The notes below the pieces were generated by a model. That model had not been told where the DNA came from and made no database searches. It worked only from the letters and a program-made list of their open reading frames with translations. A program made the position numbers and the translations under genes. A stretch of 50,237 nucleotides of DNA from Magnetospirillum sp. UT-4 (GTDB lineage: Bacteria; Pseudomonadota; Alphaproteobacteria; Rhodospirillales; Magnetospirillaceae): NCBI RefSeq assembly GCF_902729435.1, contig NZ_LR746523.1, positions 1 to 50,237 on the forward strand, given 5' to 3'. Of this stretch, positions 7,815-16,119 are shown in pieces (position 1 is the stretch's first letter; the number at the start of each line of letters is the position of its first letter).

Positions 7815-9398
7815 ATGAGCACGCTCGCGCAAGAAACCGCACTTCGGCGCACCTTCGCCATCATATCCCATCCCGACGCCGGCAAGACCACGCTGACCGA
7901 GAAGCTGCTGCTGTTCGGCGGCGCCATCCAGATGGCCGGCGCGGTGCGCGCCCGCGGCGAGCAGCGGCGCACCCGCTCGGACTGGATGGCCATCGAGAAG
8001 GAGCGCGGCATCTCGGTGTCGGCCTCGGTGATGAGCTTCGAGCACGAGGGCCTGAGCTACAACCTGTTGGACACGCCCGGCCACGAGGACTTCTCCGAGG
8101 ACACCTACCGCACCCTGACGGCGGTGGATTCCGCGGTGATGGTGCTGGACGTCGCCAAGGGCATCGAGACCCAGACCCTGAAGCTGTTCGAGGTCTGCCG
8201 CCTGCGCGACATGCCCATCGTCACCTTCGTCAACAAGGTCGATCGCGAGGGCAAGGAACCCATCGAGCTGCTGGACGAGGTCGAGAAGACCCTGGCCCTC
8301 GACGTCTGCCCGGTGACCTGGCCCATCGGCATGGGCCGCGATCTCAAGGGCGTCTACGACCTGGTGCACAAGCGCGCCATCCTGTTCGACCCGGGCCGCG
8401 GCGACCACATCACCGAGCACGCCCTCGACGTGGCGCTGGACGATCCCCGCCTGGACGAGGCGGTGGGCACGGCCGCTGCCCAGCGGCTGCGGGAAGAGGT
8501 CGAGCTGGTGCAGGGCGGCTATCCCGAATTCGACCTGGAAAGCTACCGCGCCGGCCACCTGACGCCGGTGTTCTTCGGCTCGGCGCTGCGCACCTTCGGG
8601 GTGGCGGAACTGCTGCGCGGCCTCGGCCGGCTGGCGCCGCCGCCGCTGGCCCGCAAGACCGACCTGCGCGAGGTCGCCCCGCACGAGGAGAAGGTGGCCG
8701 GCTTCGTGTTCAAGGTCCAGGCCAACATGGACCCCAACCACCGCGACCGCATCGCCTTCTTCCGCATCTGCTCGGGCCGCTTCCGCCGCGGCATGAAGCT
8801 GAAGCACGTGCGCTCGGGCAAGGTGATGGCGCTGGTCAACCCGGTGTTCTTCCTGGCCCAGACCCGAGAGCTGGCGGAAGAGGCCTTCCCCGGCGACATC
8901 ATGGGCATCCCCAATCACGGCCAGTTGCGCATCGGCGACACCTTGAGCGAATCCGAGGACATGAACTTCCTCGGCATCCCCACCTTCGCGCCGGAAGTGC
9001 TGCGCCGGGTGCGCCTGGACGACCCGATGAAGGCCAAGCAGCTGAAGAAGGCCCTCGACGATCTGGCCGAGGAGGGGGTGTCACAGGTGTTCAAGCCGGT
9101 GGACGGCGGCACCTGGATCGTCGGCGTGGTCGGGCCGCTGCAGTTCGACGTGCTGACCACCCGCATCGAAAGCGAATACAACATCAAGGCCGGCTTCGAG
9201 GACGGCGGCTTCGTCACCGCCCGCTGGGTGGCGGCCGAACCGGCCCTGCTGGAACGCTTCGCCGCCGCCCACAAATCCAACATGGCCGAGGACCGCGACG
9301 GCGCCCCGGTCTACCTGGCGCGCAATTCCTGGCAGTTGGGCCGCGCCCAGCAGGACTTCCCCGAGGTGACGTTCACCGCGACGCGGGAACAGCACTGA
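7815..9398 (+). CDS. prfC: Peptide chain release factor 3
   Basis: 527 residues, the normal length of RF3, the GTPase that recycles RF1 and RF2 from the ribosome after termination. The GTPase motifs are G1 SHPDAGKTT (residues 18-26), the switch region ERGISVSASVMSF, G3 DTPGHEDF and G4 NKVDRE. The C-terminal beta-barrel and RF3-specific domains follow (AQTRELAEEAFPGDIMGIPNHG region, then GPLQFDVL). The gene is divergent from the RHH gene, so regulatory elements of both must lie in the 57-base gap. Confidence 0.96.
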   Translation: MSTLAQETALRRTFAIISHPDAGKTTLTEKLLLFGGAIQMAGAVRARGEQRRTRSDWMAIEKERGISVSASVMSFEHEGLSYNLLDTPGHEDFSEDTYRTLTAVDSAVMVLDVAKGIETQTLKLFEVCRLRDMPIVTFVNKVDREGKEPIELLDEVEKTLALDVCPVTWPIGMGRDLKGVYDLVHKRAILFDPGRGDHITEHALDVALDDPRLDEAVGTAAAQRLREEVELVQGGYPEFDLESYRAGHLTPVFFGSALRTFGVAELLRGLGRLAPPPLARKTDLREVAPHEEKVAGFVFKVQANMDPNHRDRIAFFRICSGRFRRGMKLKHVRSGKVMALVNPVFFLAQTRELAEEAFPGDIMGIPNHGQLRIGDTLSESEDMNFLGIPTFAPEVLRRVRLDDPMKAKQLKKALDDLAEEGVSQVFKPVDGGTWIVGVVGPLQFDVLTTRIESEYNIKAGFEDGGFVTARWVAAEPALLERFAAAHKSNMAEDRDGAPVYLARNSWQLGRAQQDFPEVTFTATREQH

Positions 9399-9449
9399 GC
9401 GATTGGTCGACCGCAGGCTAAGCGCAGCCCGAACGCCGCACCGCATGGC

Positions 9450-9479
9450 TTGCGCAATATGTCGCAATTGGTGTAAATA
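9450..9479 (+). promoter_or_regulatory. Candidate promoter with overlapping inverted repeat
   Basis: TTGCGC (9450-9455) and TAAATA (9474-9479) are 18 bases apart in an AT-richer stretch upstream of the two-gene membrane module. The inverted repeat TTGCG-N8-CGCAA overlaps the -35 element and could be an operator. The rest of the 167-base gap shows no gene. Confidence 0.35.
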
Positions 9480-9565
9480 TTCCCCTATACCGCGCATCCC
9501 GGTTCCTGGGACGGCGATCGGGAAAGGTATCCGCTTGGCGCGAAATGCTGCCTGAGGGGGGGGGG

Positions 9566-10318
9566 ATGAGCAACGAAGTCCAACAGACCGCGACCGACAA
9601 GGGGAGCCTTGGTCGGGCTCATTTGGCGCGACTGGTCGCCGTCGCGTCGTTCCTGACCATCTTTCTGCTCGTCGCCACCTTGGTCGGGCTTGCCGCGACC
9701 GACGCCAAACCAGAGGTTATCGAGGTCGGCAAGAACACATTCACCGCCATCCTGCCGGTGGTCGCCGGCTGGATGGGAACCGTCCTCGCGTTCTATTTCT
9801 CGTCGCAAAGCCTGGACCGCACCAGCGCCAGTCTGGACCTGTCCATGAGCCAGAACACCAAGACGGCGAACACCAGCGTCACAAAAGAGATGATCCCCGC
9901 CGGAAATATAATCAAGCCGATGGTATTGGCTGCAAATGATGACGCAATCTCGAAGAAGACGGCAGGTGAATTGCTCAAGATATTTAAGGATAGCGGCATC
10001 ACCAGGATGATTTTCTGGACAGAGAACCAGGTGTGCCGCTACATCCTGCACCGCGCGACTTTGAATGATTTCATCGTACGCTCGGAAGGCGATCTCAGCA
10101 AAACGTTCGCCCAATTGCTGGAGGACGGGGAGAGCCAGGCGCAGATCACCCAGGTCGCCTTCGTGCCGGCGACCGCCTCGCTCAGGGACGCCAAGGCGGC
10201 GCTGAAGCGAACCGCTGGCGCCCAGGACATCATCGTCACCGCATCGGGCAATTCGAGTGAACCGGTCCTGGGATGGCTGACCAATATCGACCTCATGAAG
10301 GCCCTGGACGGAGCCTGA
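9566..10318 (+). CDS. Two-TM membrane protein with cytoplasmic CBS-like repeats
   Basis: 250 residues, no recognised family. TM1 lies at about residues 24-46 and TM2 at about 60-80 (TAILPVVAGWMGTVLAFYF). A coiled, Ser/Thr-rich linker follows. The C-terminal half looks like two CBS-type modules; the second ends in the typical PVLGWLTNIDLMKAL. CBS pairs usually bind adenine nucleotides, so an energy- or nucleotide-sensing membrane protein is a fair guess. The ATG follows a G-rich ribosome site (GAGGGGGGGGGG). Codons in the middle (around 9900-9990) are clearly less GC-biased than in the neighbours. It is tightly followed by the next gene (1-base gap). Confidence 0.78.
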   Translation: MSNEVQQTATDKGSLGRAHLARLVAVASFLTIFLLVATLVGLAATDAKPEVIEVGKNTFTAILPVVAGWMGTVLAFYFSSQSLDRTSASLDLSMSQNTKTANTSVTKEMIPAGNIIKPMVLAANDDAISKKTAGELLKIFKDSGITRMIFWTENQVCRYILHRATLNDFIVRSEGDLSKTFAQLLEDGESQAQITQVAFVPATASLRDAKAALKRTAGAQDIIVTASGNSSEPVLGWLTNIDLMKALDGA

Positions 10319-10319
10319 C

Positions 10320-11117
10320 ATGACCACCGGCACGCCGAACCCACAGGAACGGCCACGGCAGCGATCGACGCTCTTGCCGCTTCGGCTTTGGCGTCGGTTC
10401 GTCCAGTCCATTAACTGGGACCTGTCCATCGTCTGCCTGTGCTTCGCTGCCGCCCTGCCCCTGGCCGATGGCGGCCTGCCGCTGGGGTTGAGCGCCTGGC
10501 GGATGGTTTTCCCGCCGCAACAACGCGACGACATGGCGGCCTTTGCCCAGGCTCAGATCCTGGCGCCGCGGTCCGAGCCTGCGCCTCTTGTGGCGCTCGA
10601 CGCCACCAAGACCACCACGTTCGTCGCCCTGAAGGCCCGGCCCCCGGAAAAGGGAACGGCGAATGGTTATATCTGGGTGGCGGTGTCCGAGGACCTGAGA
10701 CGGAAGTGCGTGGGCAAGCCCTCGCCGGCGCGGGCATTGCACCGGATTTTGGGACTGCATCCGGCGGTCGATCCCGACGAGCGGCTTTATGAAATCACCC
10801 TGCCGGCCGACAAGGTATTCCGCCCCTGTCTCAGCGGCCACGACATTACCACCACGGCCTGCACCAGGCCGCCGCCCGCGCCGGCCGCCGCTCCGTTGCC
10901 GTCGGTGCATCAGGTATTCATCGTCCGCAACCTGGCGGCCAATGCCGTGCGGGTGAACTATCCATTCACCGGCATGGGTTACACATACGACTGGAGCCTT
11001 GACAGCCCCGACAATGTGGGCGTTAGCGAATTCGTCATTCCCGCAGGGACCGACATCACCCCCGGACCGCCGATTACCCCGGAAGCCTTCTGCCGGCCCG
11101 GCGCTTTGCCCACCTGA
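10320..11117 (+). CDS. Single-TM periplasmic protein of unknown function, partner of the CBS-like membrane protein
   Basis: 265 residues, not recognised. A basic N-terminus (to about residue 30) is followed by one hydrophobic segment (about 33-55) with no clear cleavage site. The rest is a predicted periplasmic domain with four Cys and a Pro/Ala-rich linker (RPPPAPAAAPLP) before a beta-rich C-terminal region (VFIVRNLAANAVRVNYPF). One base separates it from the preceding gene, so the two form an operon and probably a membrane complex. A small inverted repeat (TGAGGT / ACCTCA) covers the stop codon. Confidence 0.7.
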   Translation: MTTGTPNPQERPRQRSTLLPLRLWRRFVQSINWDLSIVCLCFAAALPLADGGLPLGLSAWRMVFPPQQRDDMAAFAQAQILAPRSEPAPLVALDATKTTTFVALKARPPEKGTANGYIWVAVSEDLRRKCVGKPSPARALHRILGLHPAVDPDERLYEITLPADKVFRPCLSGHDITTTACTRPPPAPAAAPLPSVHQVFIVRNLAANAVRVNYPFTGMGYTYDWSLDSPDNVGVSEFVIPAGTDITPGPPITPEAFCRPGALPT

Positions 11118-11327
11118 GGTGCCGAACCTCACGCCTTGACATGCGAATCCGGCGCCGCCGGCACAATCGTGGTTTCGGTGGTGGCCGGCTAGGTCCGCGC
11201 GTGGTTTCCCAGAGCCTTCGCATCGTCGGCATTCTCCGGCCCGCGCCAGCCCGCCCTTGCACTCCGCCCGCCGATGGACTACCCCTTACCGTCCCGTATC
11301 CATGCCGGTCCGTGTCCCTTGCCCCCC

Positions 11328-12314
11328 ATGCGCCTGATCCGTCATTGCGGCGAACTGCCCCCCGACCTGAAGGGATGCGTGGTGGCGCTCGGCAATTTCG
11401 ACGGGGTGCATCGCGGTCACCAGGCGGTGATCGGCACCGCCCGCGCCGTCGCCGGCACGCTGGGGGCGCCGCTGGCGGTGATGACCTTCGAGCCGCATCC
11501 CCGGGCCTTCTTCAATCCCGGCCAGCCGCCGTTCCGCCTGACCCCGTTCCGGGTCAAGGCCCGCCTGCTCGAGGCGCTGGGCATCGACCTCTTGTTCATG
11601 CAGCATTTCGACGCCGCCTTCGCCGGCATCACCGCGCTGGAATTCGTCGGCGACATTCTGCTCGGCTGCCTGGGGGCGCGTCACGTGGTGGTCGGCTACG
11701 ACTACGTGTTCGGCAAGGGCCGCCAGGGCACCGGGGCGCTGCTGCAGAAGCTGTCGGACGAGGGGGCGTTCGGTTTCACCTCGGTGCCGCCGGCCATGAC
11801 CGCCTCGGGCGAGACGTTCTCGTCGACCCGGGTGCGCGAGTACCTGGTCGAGGCCAAGCCGGCCGAGGCGGCCAAGCTGCTGGGCCATTACTGGGAGATC
11901 GAGGGCCGGGTCGAGCACGGCGACGCCCGCGGGCGCACCATCGGCTTCCCCACCGCCAACCTGCATCTGGGCGAGTACCAGCGCCCGGCCACCGGGGTCT
12001 ATGCGGTGCGGGCCGGCATCGATCTGGGCGGGGCCACCATGTGGCGCGACGGGGTGGCCAATTTCGGCCGCCGCCCCACCTTCGACAAGACCGACGAATT
12101 GCTCGAGGTCCACCTGCTCGACCACGGCGAGGACCTGTATGGCCGCCACCTGCGCGTCGCCCTGGTCGAACACATCCGCCCCGAGGCCAGGTTCGCCGGC
12201 ATCGACGACCTCAAGGCGCAGATCGCGCGTGACGTCGAGACCGCCCGGACCCTGCTGTCCGGGCGCCGCTTCCCCGACAATCCCGGCCCGATGGTGCCGG
12301 TCAGCGAAGCCTGA
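11328..12314 (+). CDS. ribF: Bifunctional riboflavin kinase / FAD synthetase
   Basis: 328 residues. The N-terminal FAD synthetase domain has the nucleotidyl-transfer motif GNFDGVHRGH (about residues 23-32) and SSTRVREYL. The C-terminal flavokinase domain has GRTIGFPTANL and the block around NFGRRPTF. It makes FMN and FAD from riboflavin. The ATG giving MRLIRHCGELPP matches the usual N-terminus; an in-frame ATG at 11274 would add 18 unlikely residues. It is followed closely by lspA and the DUF3035 gene, a likely operon. The 210-base upstream gap has a TTGACA (11136) but no convincing -10. Confidence 0.95.
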   Translation: MRLIRHCGELPPDLKGCVVALGNFDGVHRGHQAVIGTARAVAGTLGAPLAVMTFEPHPRAFFNPGQPPFRLTPFRVKARLLEALGIDLLFMQHFDAAFAGITALEFVGDILLGCLGARHVVVGYDYVFGKGRQGTGALLQKLSDEGAFGFTSVPPAMTASGETFSSTRVREYLVEAKPAEAAKLLGHYWEIEGRVEHGDARGRTIGFPTANLHLGEYQRPATGVYAVRAGIDLGGATMWRDGVANFGRRPTFDKTDELLEVHLLDHGEDLYGRHLRVALVEHIRPEARFAGIDDLKAQIARDVETARTLLSGRRFPDNPGPMVPVSEA

Positions 12315-12324
12315 GGTCCCGTCC

Positions 12325-12828
12325 ATGCTGCGTCCCGGCCTGATCCTCGCCGCCATCGTGATGATCCTCGACCAGGCGACCAAGTGGTGGATCGTCGAGA
12401 CGGTGATGCGCCCCGAGGGCGTGGCCGAGACGCCGTTCTTCAGCCCGGTGCGCATCGAGGTGCTGCCGGTGTTCGACCTGGTGATGGCGTGGAACCGCGG
12501 CGTCTCGTTCGGCATCTTCAACACCGACGGACCCTGGAACGCGCTGGTGCTGTCGGTGCTGTCGCTGGTCATCTCGGGCGGATTGGTGCTGTGGCTGCAC
12601 AAGGCCGAGACCCGGCTGGTCGGCTATGCCCTGGGCGCCATCATCGGCGGCGCGCTGGGCAACGTCGTCGACCGCATCCGCTGGGGCGCGGTGGCCGACT
12701 TCCTCGACGTCCATGTGGCCGGCTGGCACTGGCCTGCCTTCAATTTGGCGGATTCGGCAATTACCGTCGGCGCCGTGCTGCTGGTGCTGGATGCCTTGTT
12801 CCCGCGCCGCGACTTAGGTAAGAATTAG
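12325..12828 (+). CDS. lspA: Lipoprotein signal peptidase (signal peptidase II)
   Basis: 167 residues with four membrane spans. It cleaves prolipoprotein signal peptides in the inner membrane. Conserved LspA blocks: LDQATKWW near the N-terminus, AWNRGVSFGIF, and the two catalytic-Asp blocks GNVVDRIRWGAVADFLD and FNLADSAI. GAGG sits 8 bases before the ATG. It begins 10 bases after ribF and ends 4 bases before the DUF3035 gene. Ligands for this enzyme include the small lipoproteins elsewhere in the window. Confidence 0.96.
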   Translation: MLRPGLILAAIVMILDQATKWWIVETVMRPEGVAETPFFSPVRIEVLPVFDLVMAWNRGVSFGIFNTDGPWNALVLSVLSLVISGGLVLWLHKAETRLVGYALGAIIGGALGNVVDRIRWGAVADFLDVHVAGWHWPAFNLADSAITVGAVLLVLDALFPRRDLGKN

Positions 12829-12832
12829 GGTT

Positions 12833-13426
12833 ATGACCGTGAACCTCGAAAACCGCCGCCGCTCCGGCCTTCGCGCCGCCTTCGCCGTCCTGCTCGCCGC
12901 CGCGACCCTGTCCGGCTGCTCCGAGGCGCGCCGCGCCCTCGGCTACGACAAGGCGCCGCCCGACGAATTCCAGGTGGTCGAGCGCGCGCCGCTGTCCATG
13001 CCCCCCGATTTCAGCCTGCGCCCGCCCGCTCCCGGCGCCGTCCGCCCGCAGGAAGGCAACACCCGCGACCAGGCGCGCAAGGCGCTGGCCGGCAATGCGC
13101 GCAGCGTCTCGCCGGTCTCGGCCCAGGGCCGCACCCAGGGCGACGTGGCGCTGCTGAAGCGCGCCGGGGCGGAGCAGATCCAGCCCGACATCCGCATGCT
13201 GGTGAACAAGGAAACCCAGAACCTGGCCGATACCGACAAGTCGTTCACCGACAAGCTGGTGTTCTGGCGCAAGGCCGAGCCGCTGGGGACCTCGGAGCAG
13301 CTGGACGCCGCCCGCGAGGCCCAGCGCCTGCGCGAGAACCAGGCCCTGGGCCGGGGCGTCGGCGAGGGCGAGGCGCCGAGGATCGAGCGCCGCCGCAAGG
13401 GCATGCTGGAAGGCATATTCGACTAG
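12833..13426 (+). CDS. DUF3035 lipoprotein (possible BamF-type outer-membrane assembly subunit)
   Basis: 197 residues with a lipobox (TLSGC, about residue 27). The hallmark block follows: ALGYDKAPPDEFQVVERAPL then MPPDFSLRPP. This DUF3035 pattern is typical of alphaproteobacteria and has been linked to the BAM complex as BamF; I state that link from memory of the family and with moderate certainty. The C-terminal half is charged and helical. It lies 4 bases downstream of lspA. Confidence 0.82.
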   Translation: MTVNLENRRRSGLRAAFAVLLAAATLSGCSEARRALGYDKAPPDEFQVVERAPLSMPPDFSLRPPAPGAVRPQEGNTRDQARKALAGNARSVSPVSAQGRTQGDVALLKRAGAEQIQPDIRMLVNKETQNLADTDKSFTDKLVFWRKAEPLGTSEQLDAAREAQRLRENQALGRGVGEGEAPRIERRRKGMLEGIFD

Positions 13427-13477
13427 GTCGGAGGACAGGGTATGATCCCTCCCGGAGCATAGTCCGGGGGAGACGCC

Positions 13478-14818
13478 ATGGTCCGTTGGTTCCTGTGGGG
13501 CCTTGGCCCCTTGCTGCTGGCATCGCCGGCGGTGGCCGAGACCCGGCCCTATCCCGTCGTCGACACCAACCAGACCGCCTGCTACGACGAGCGCGGCACC
13601 ATTCGCTGCCCGGCGCCCGGCCAGCCGTTCTTCGGCCAGGACGCGCAGCACCCGGGAGCGGCGCCGCGCTACCGCGACAACGGCGACGGCACCATCGACG
13701 ACCTGGTCACCGGCCTGTCCTGGCAGAAGCAGTTCCGCCGCACCACCTGGGCCGAGGCCCCGGCCGATGCCGCCGCCGCCCGAACCGGCGGCCATGCCGA
13801 CTGGCGGGTGCCGACCATCAAGGAATTGTATTCGCTGATCGACTTCAGCGGTGCCACCGGGCGGGCGCCGCCCTCGTCCAGCAGCGTGCCGGCCGATGCC
13901 CGCCCCTATCTCGACACCCGCGCCTTCGCCTTCGAATACCCGCGCGAGCACCGCTACATCGATGCCCAGTACGTCTCCTCGACCGCCTATGTCGGCACGG
14001 TGATGGGGCGCGACCGCGGCTTCTTCGGGGTCAACTTCGCCGATGGCCGCATCAAGGGCTATCCCCAGGACGGCGGCCCGGCGCGGCGGCAATGGTATGC
14101 CCGCTACGTGCGCGCCAATCCCGCCTATGGCCGCAACGACTTCCACGACAACGGCGACGGCACGGTGGCCGACCGCGCCACCGGCCTGACCTGGGCGCAG
14201 GCCGACAGCGGCGCGTTCCGCGACCGCCTGGGCTGGACGGCCAAGCGTGACGGCCGCCTGGACTGGCGCGAGGCGCTGGCCTTCTGTTCCGGCCTCGAGT
14301 TGGGCGGGCGCAGGGATTGGCGGCTGCCCGACGCCAAGGAACTGCACAGCATCGTCGATTACACCCGCGCCCCCGACGTCACCGGCACGGCGGCGCTGGC
14401 GCCGGTGTTCGCCATCAGCGAGATCCGCGACGATGCCGGCCGGCGCGACTGGCCCTATCACTGGAGCTCGACCAGCCACAATGACGGCCCCGGCACCTTC
14501 GCCGTCTACATCGCCTTCGGCCGCGCCGGCGGCCACATGGGGGGCGGCGGCATGGGGGGCGGCGGCATGGGGCCACGGCCGGGGATGGGGCCACCGCCGG
14601 GGATGGGGCCACCGCCCGGCATGGGGCCACCACCGGGGATGGGCGCCATGGGCGGCGGAGCCGGCTCGGCCAACCTCACCCTGCTCGACGTCCACGGCGC
14701 CGGAGCGCAGCGCTCCAGCCCGAAGAGCGGCGACGAATCCCGCCTGCCCAAGGGCGCCGGCCCCCAGGGCGACGTGCTGAGGATCTACAATTACGCCCGC
14801 TGCGTCTGCGGCGGATGA
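13478..14818 (+). CDS. Secreted DUF1566 (Lcl C-terminal-like) protein with Gly/Met/Pro repeats
   Basis: 446 residues with a signal peptide (to about residue 20). Two DUF1566 modules are visible, each starting with a DNGDGT-TGL-W pattern (DNGDGTIDDLVTGLSW and DNGDGTVADRATGLTW). Each continues to a DWR-P--KEL--I-D block. Such domains resemble C-type-lectin/FGE-like surface modules. Between module 2 and the C-terminus an insert of tandem Gly-Met units interrupts the fold (see the DNA repeat). The C-terminus has YARCVCGG. The function is unknown. It has about 50 bases of leader after the DUF3035 gene and is followed by an 18-base palindrome. Confidence 0.82.
   Translation: MVRWFLWGLGPLLLASPAVAETRPYPVVDTNQTACYDERGTIRCPAPGQPFFGQDAQHPGAAPRYRDNGDGTIDDLVTGLSWQKQFRRTTWAEAPADAAAARTGGHADWRVPTIKELYSLIDFSGATGRAPPSSSSVPADARPYLDTRAFAFEYPREHRYIDAQYVSSTAYVGTVMGRDRGFFGVNFADGRIKGYPQDGGPARRQWYARYVRANPAYGRNDFHDNGDGTVADRATGLTWAQADSGAFRDRLGWTAKRDGRLDWREALAFCSGLELGGRRDWRLPDAKELHSIVDYTRAPDVTGTAALAPVFAISEIRDDAGRRDWPYHWSSTSHNDGPGTFAVYIAFGRAGGHMGGGGMGGGGMGPRPGMGPPPGMGPPPGMGPPPGMGAMGGGAGSANLTLLDVHGAGAQRSSPKSGDESRLPKGAGPQGDVLRIYNYARCVCGG
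14537..14638 (+). repeat. In-gene tandem repeats encoding GGGGM and GPPPGM units
   Basis: Two 15-base units (ATGGGGGGCGGCGGC) are followed by four 18-base units of the pattern ATGGGGCCACCGCCGGGG with few differences. They keep the frame of the DUF1566 gene and encode MGGGG twice and then MGPxPG-type hexapeptides. Copy number may vary between strains. Confidence 0.9.
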
Positions 14819-14820
14819 GT

Positions 14821-14838
14821 GCGGCCCGGCCGGGCCGC
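14821..14838. terminator. Perfect 18-base GC palindrome after DUF1566 gene
   Basis: GCGGCCCGGCCGGGCCGC begins two bases after the stop codon. It lacks a T tract, so it may be a pause or processing site and not an intrinsic terminator. Confidence 0.4.
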
Positions 14839-14892
14839 GCAAGGCTGGCAATACACCCATGTTTCATAGGGGCTTGATGATCGCCATTCGGA

Positions 14893-15761
14893 GTGGTGTC
14901 CTATGACCTTTGTAGGTGGCGGCCCCTTGGCTGGGGCGCCACCTTCCGCATCGACGGCGATCGCCTGCTGGTGTGCGATCATGCGGTCAACGGCGATTCC
15001 GAGGTGGTGGACAAGGTCAAGACGCTGGTCGGCGGCACCGCCACCATCTTCATGCGCGACACCCGGGTCTCCACCAACGTGATGAAGGCCGATGGCAGCC
15101 GCGCCGTCGGCACCCAGCTGGCGAAGGGACCCGCCTACGAGTCGGTGTTCGTCCGCAAGCAGCCGTTGTTCCGCGGCGAGGTGGAGATCCTGGGCCAGCC
15201 CTACATGACCGCCTACGACCCGCTGCTCGACCCGGCCGTCTCGACGTGGCCGTCCCCGAGCTTCGCCAGAGCGACGAGATCGGCGCCCTCGAACGCGAGC
15301 GCCTCGCCGCGGCCGAACGCGAGGCGCAGGAGGCGCGCAACCGCCGCCAGATCGCCCGCGAGACGCTGACCCAGGTCTTCGACGACGCCGTCCAGGGGGT
15401 GCTGCGGGTGGTCACCGATTCCGCCCATGCCCTGCGCGACGCCGCCCAGGCCATGGCCGCGGTGGCGCAGGAGACCGGCCGCCAGTCGGCGACTGTGGCG
15501 GCTGCCGCCGAAGAACTGGCCGCGGCGGAAGGCGAGATCGCCCGCCAGACCACCCGCCAGATCACCCGCTCGTCCGAGATCGCCTCGGGTGCCGCCGACG
15601 CGGCCCGCCGCGTCAACGAGGTGGTCGCCAGCCAGACCAACCTGCTGGCCCTGAATGCCACCATCGAGGCGGCGCGGGCGGGCGAGGCCGGCAAGGGCTT
15701 CGCGGTGGTGGCGGGCGAGGTGAAGTCGCTGGCGACCCAGACGTCCAAGGCGACCGGCTGA
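14893..15761 (+). pseudogene. Degraded methyl-accepting chemotaxis protein gene
   Basis: Two frames must be joined. From about 14938 to 15235 frame one encodes most of a Cache sensor domain ([36 protein letters not shown]). From about 15236 a second frame encodes the end of a HAMP domain ([18 protein letters not shown]) and part of the signalling domain ([19 protein letters not shown]). Missing are the N-terminal TM, the end of the Cache domain with TM2 and the first half of HAMP, about 25-30 residues between RRVNEVV and ASQTNLL, and everything after [11 protein letters not shown]. At least three deletions plus a frameshift make a working receptor impossible. The parent was a typical single-Cache receptor. 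Confidence 0.85.
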
Positions 15762-15767
15762 GGGGGG

Positions 15768-15971
15768 TTAGACCGGCCGCAGATCGCCGGCCCAGGCCGC
15801 TTCGGCCAGTTCGCTGGCGCGGGTCCAGTACCGGCGGGCCTCGTCGCTGCCCTGGTCGCCGACCCGGTGCAGCACGGCGACGGCCAGCCCGTAGGCCTCG
15901 CTGCGCCGGCCGGCGGCGAGCAGGCGGGTGGCGATCTCGATGTCGGTGACGGGGTGGGGGGAGGCCAGCAT
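15768..15971 (-). CDS. Small hypothetical protein
   Basis: 67 residues, helical and acidic, starting MLASPHPVTDIEIATRLLAAG and containing two Ala-rich helices (EAYGLAVAVLHRV, RYWTRASELAEAAW). AAGGA lies about 8 bases before the ATG. The helix-turn-helix spacing resembles a single TPR-like pair, but no family was recognised. It converges with the chemoreceptor relic. Possibly it is a short functional protein, as the codon bias is normal for this genome. Confidence 0.6.
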   Translation of the reverse strand: MLASPHPVTDIEIATRLLAAGRRSEAYGLAVAVLHRVGDQGSDEARRYWTRASELAEAAWAGDLRPV

Positions 15972-16087
15972 GACGCCTATCCTTCTGATGGCGGGGACTG
16001 GCCACGATCGTAGCGGCAAAACCTTTACCGCCGGTTGACGCGACGCGAAGTCCCGCCTCCCTCTTCGTCATGCGAGGCAGACGGAGT

Positions 16088-16113
16088 CCCCTCGCCCGCA
16101 GGCGGGCGAGGGG
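16088..16113. repeat. 12-bp GC hairpin (family D) downstream of TPR-like gene
   Basis: CCCCTCGCCCGC / GCGGGCGAGGGG with a 2-base loop, 7 bases past the stop of the minus-strand TPR-like gene. The same CCCTCGCCCGC core recurs at 28389, 28529 and 45042-45177. It probably acts at the mRNA 3' end. The remaining bases between 15972 and 16087 show no gene. Confidence 0.75.
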
Positions 16114-16119
16114 CCGCCC

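Noticed and set aside
11136-11170. Promoter for ribF based on TTGACA
   Set aside because: No -10-like hexamer at 16-18 bases; the nearest (CACAAT) is 20 bases away.
14537-14638. Regular repeats considered as a CRISPR array
   Set aside because: Units of 15 and 18 bases are contiguous with no spacers and code in frame within a secreted protein; no cas genes.
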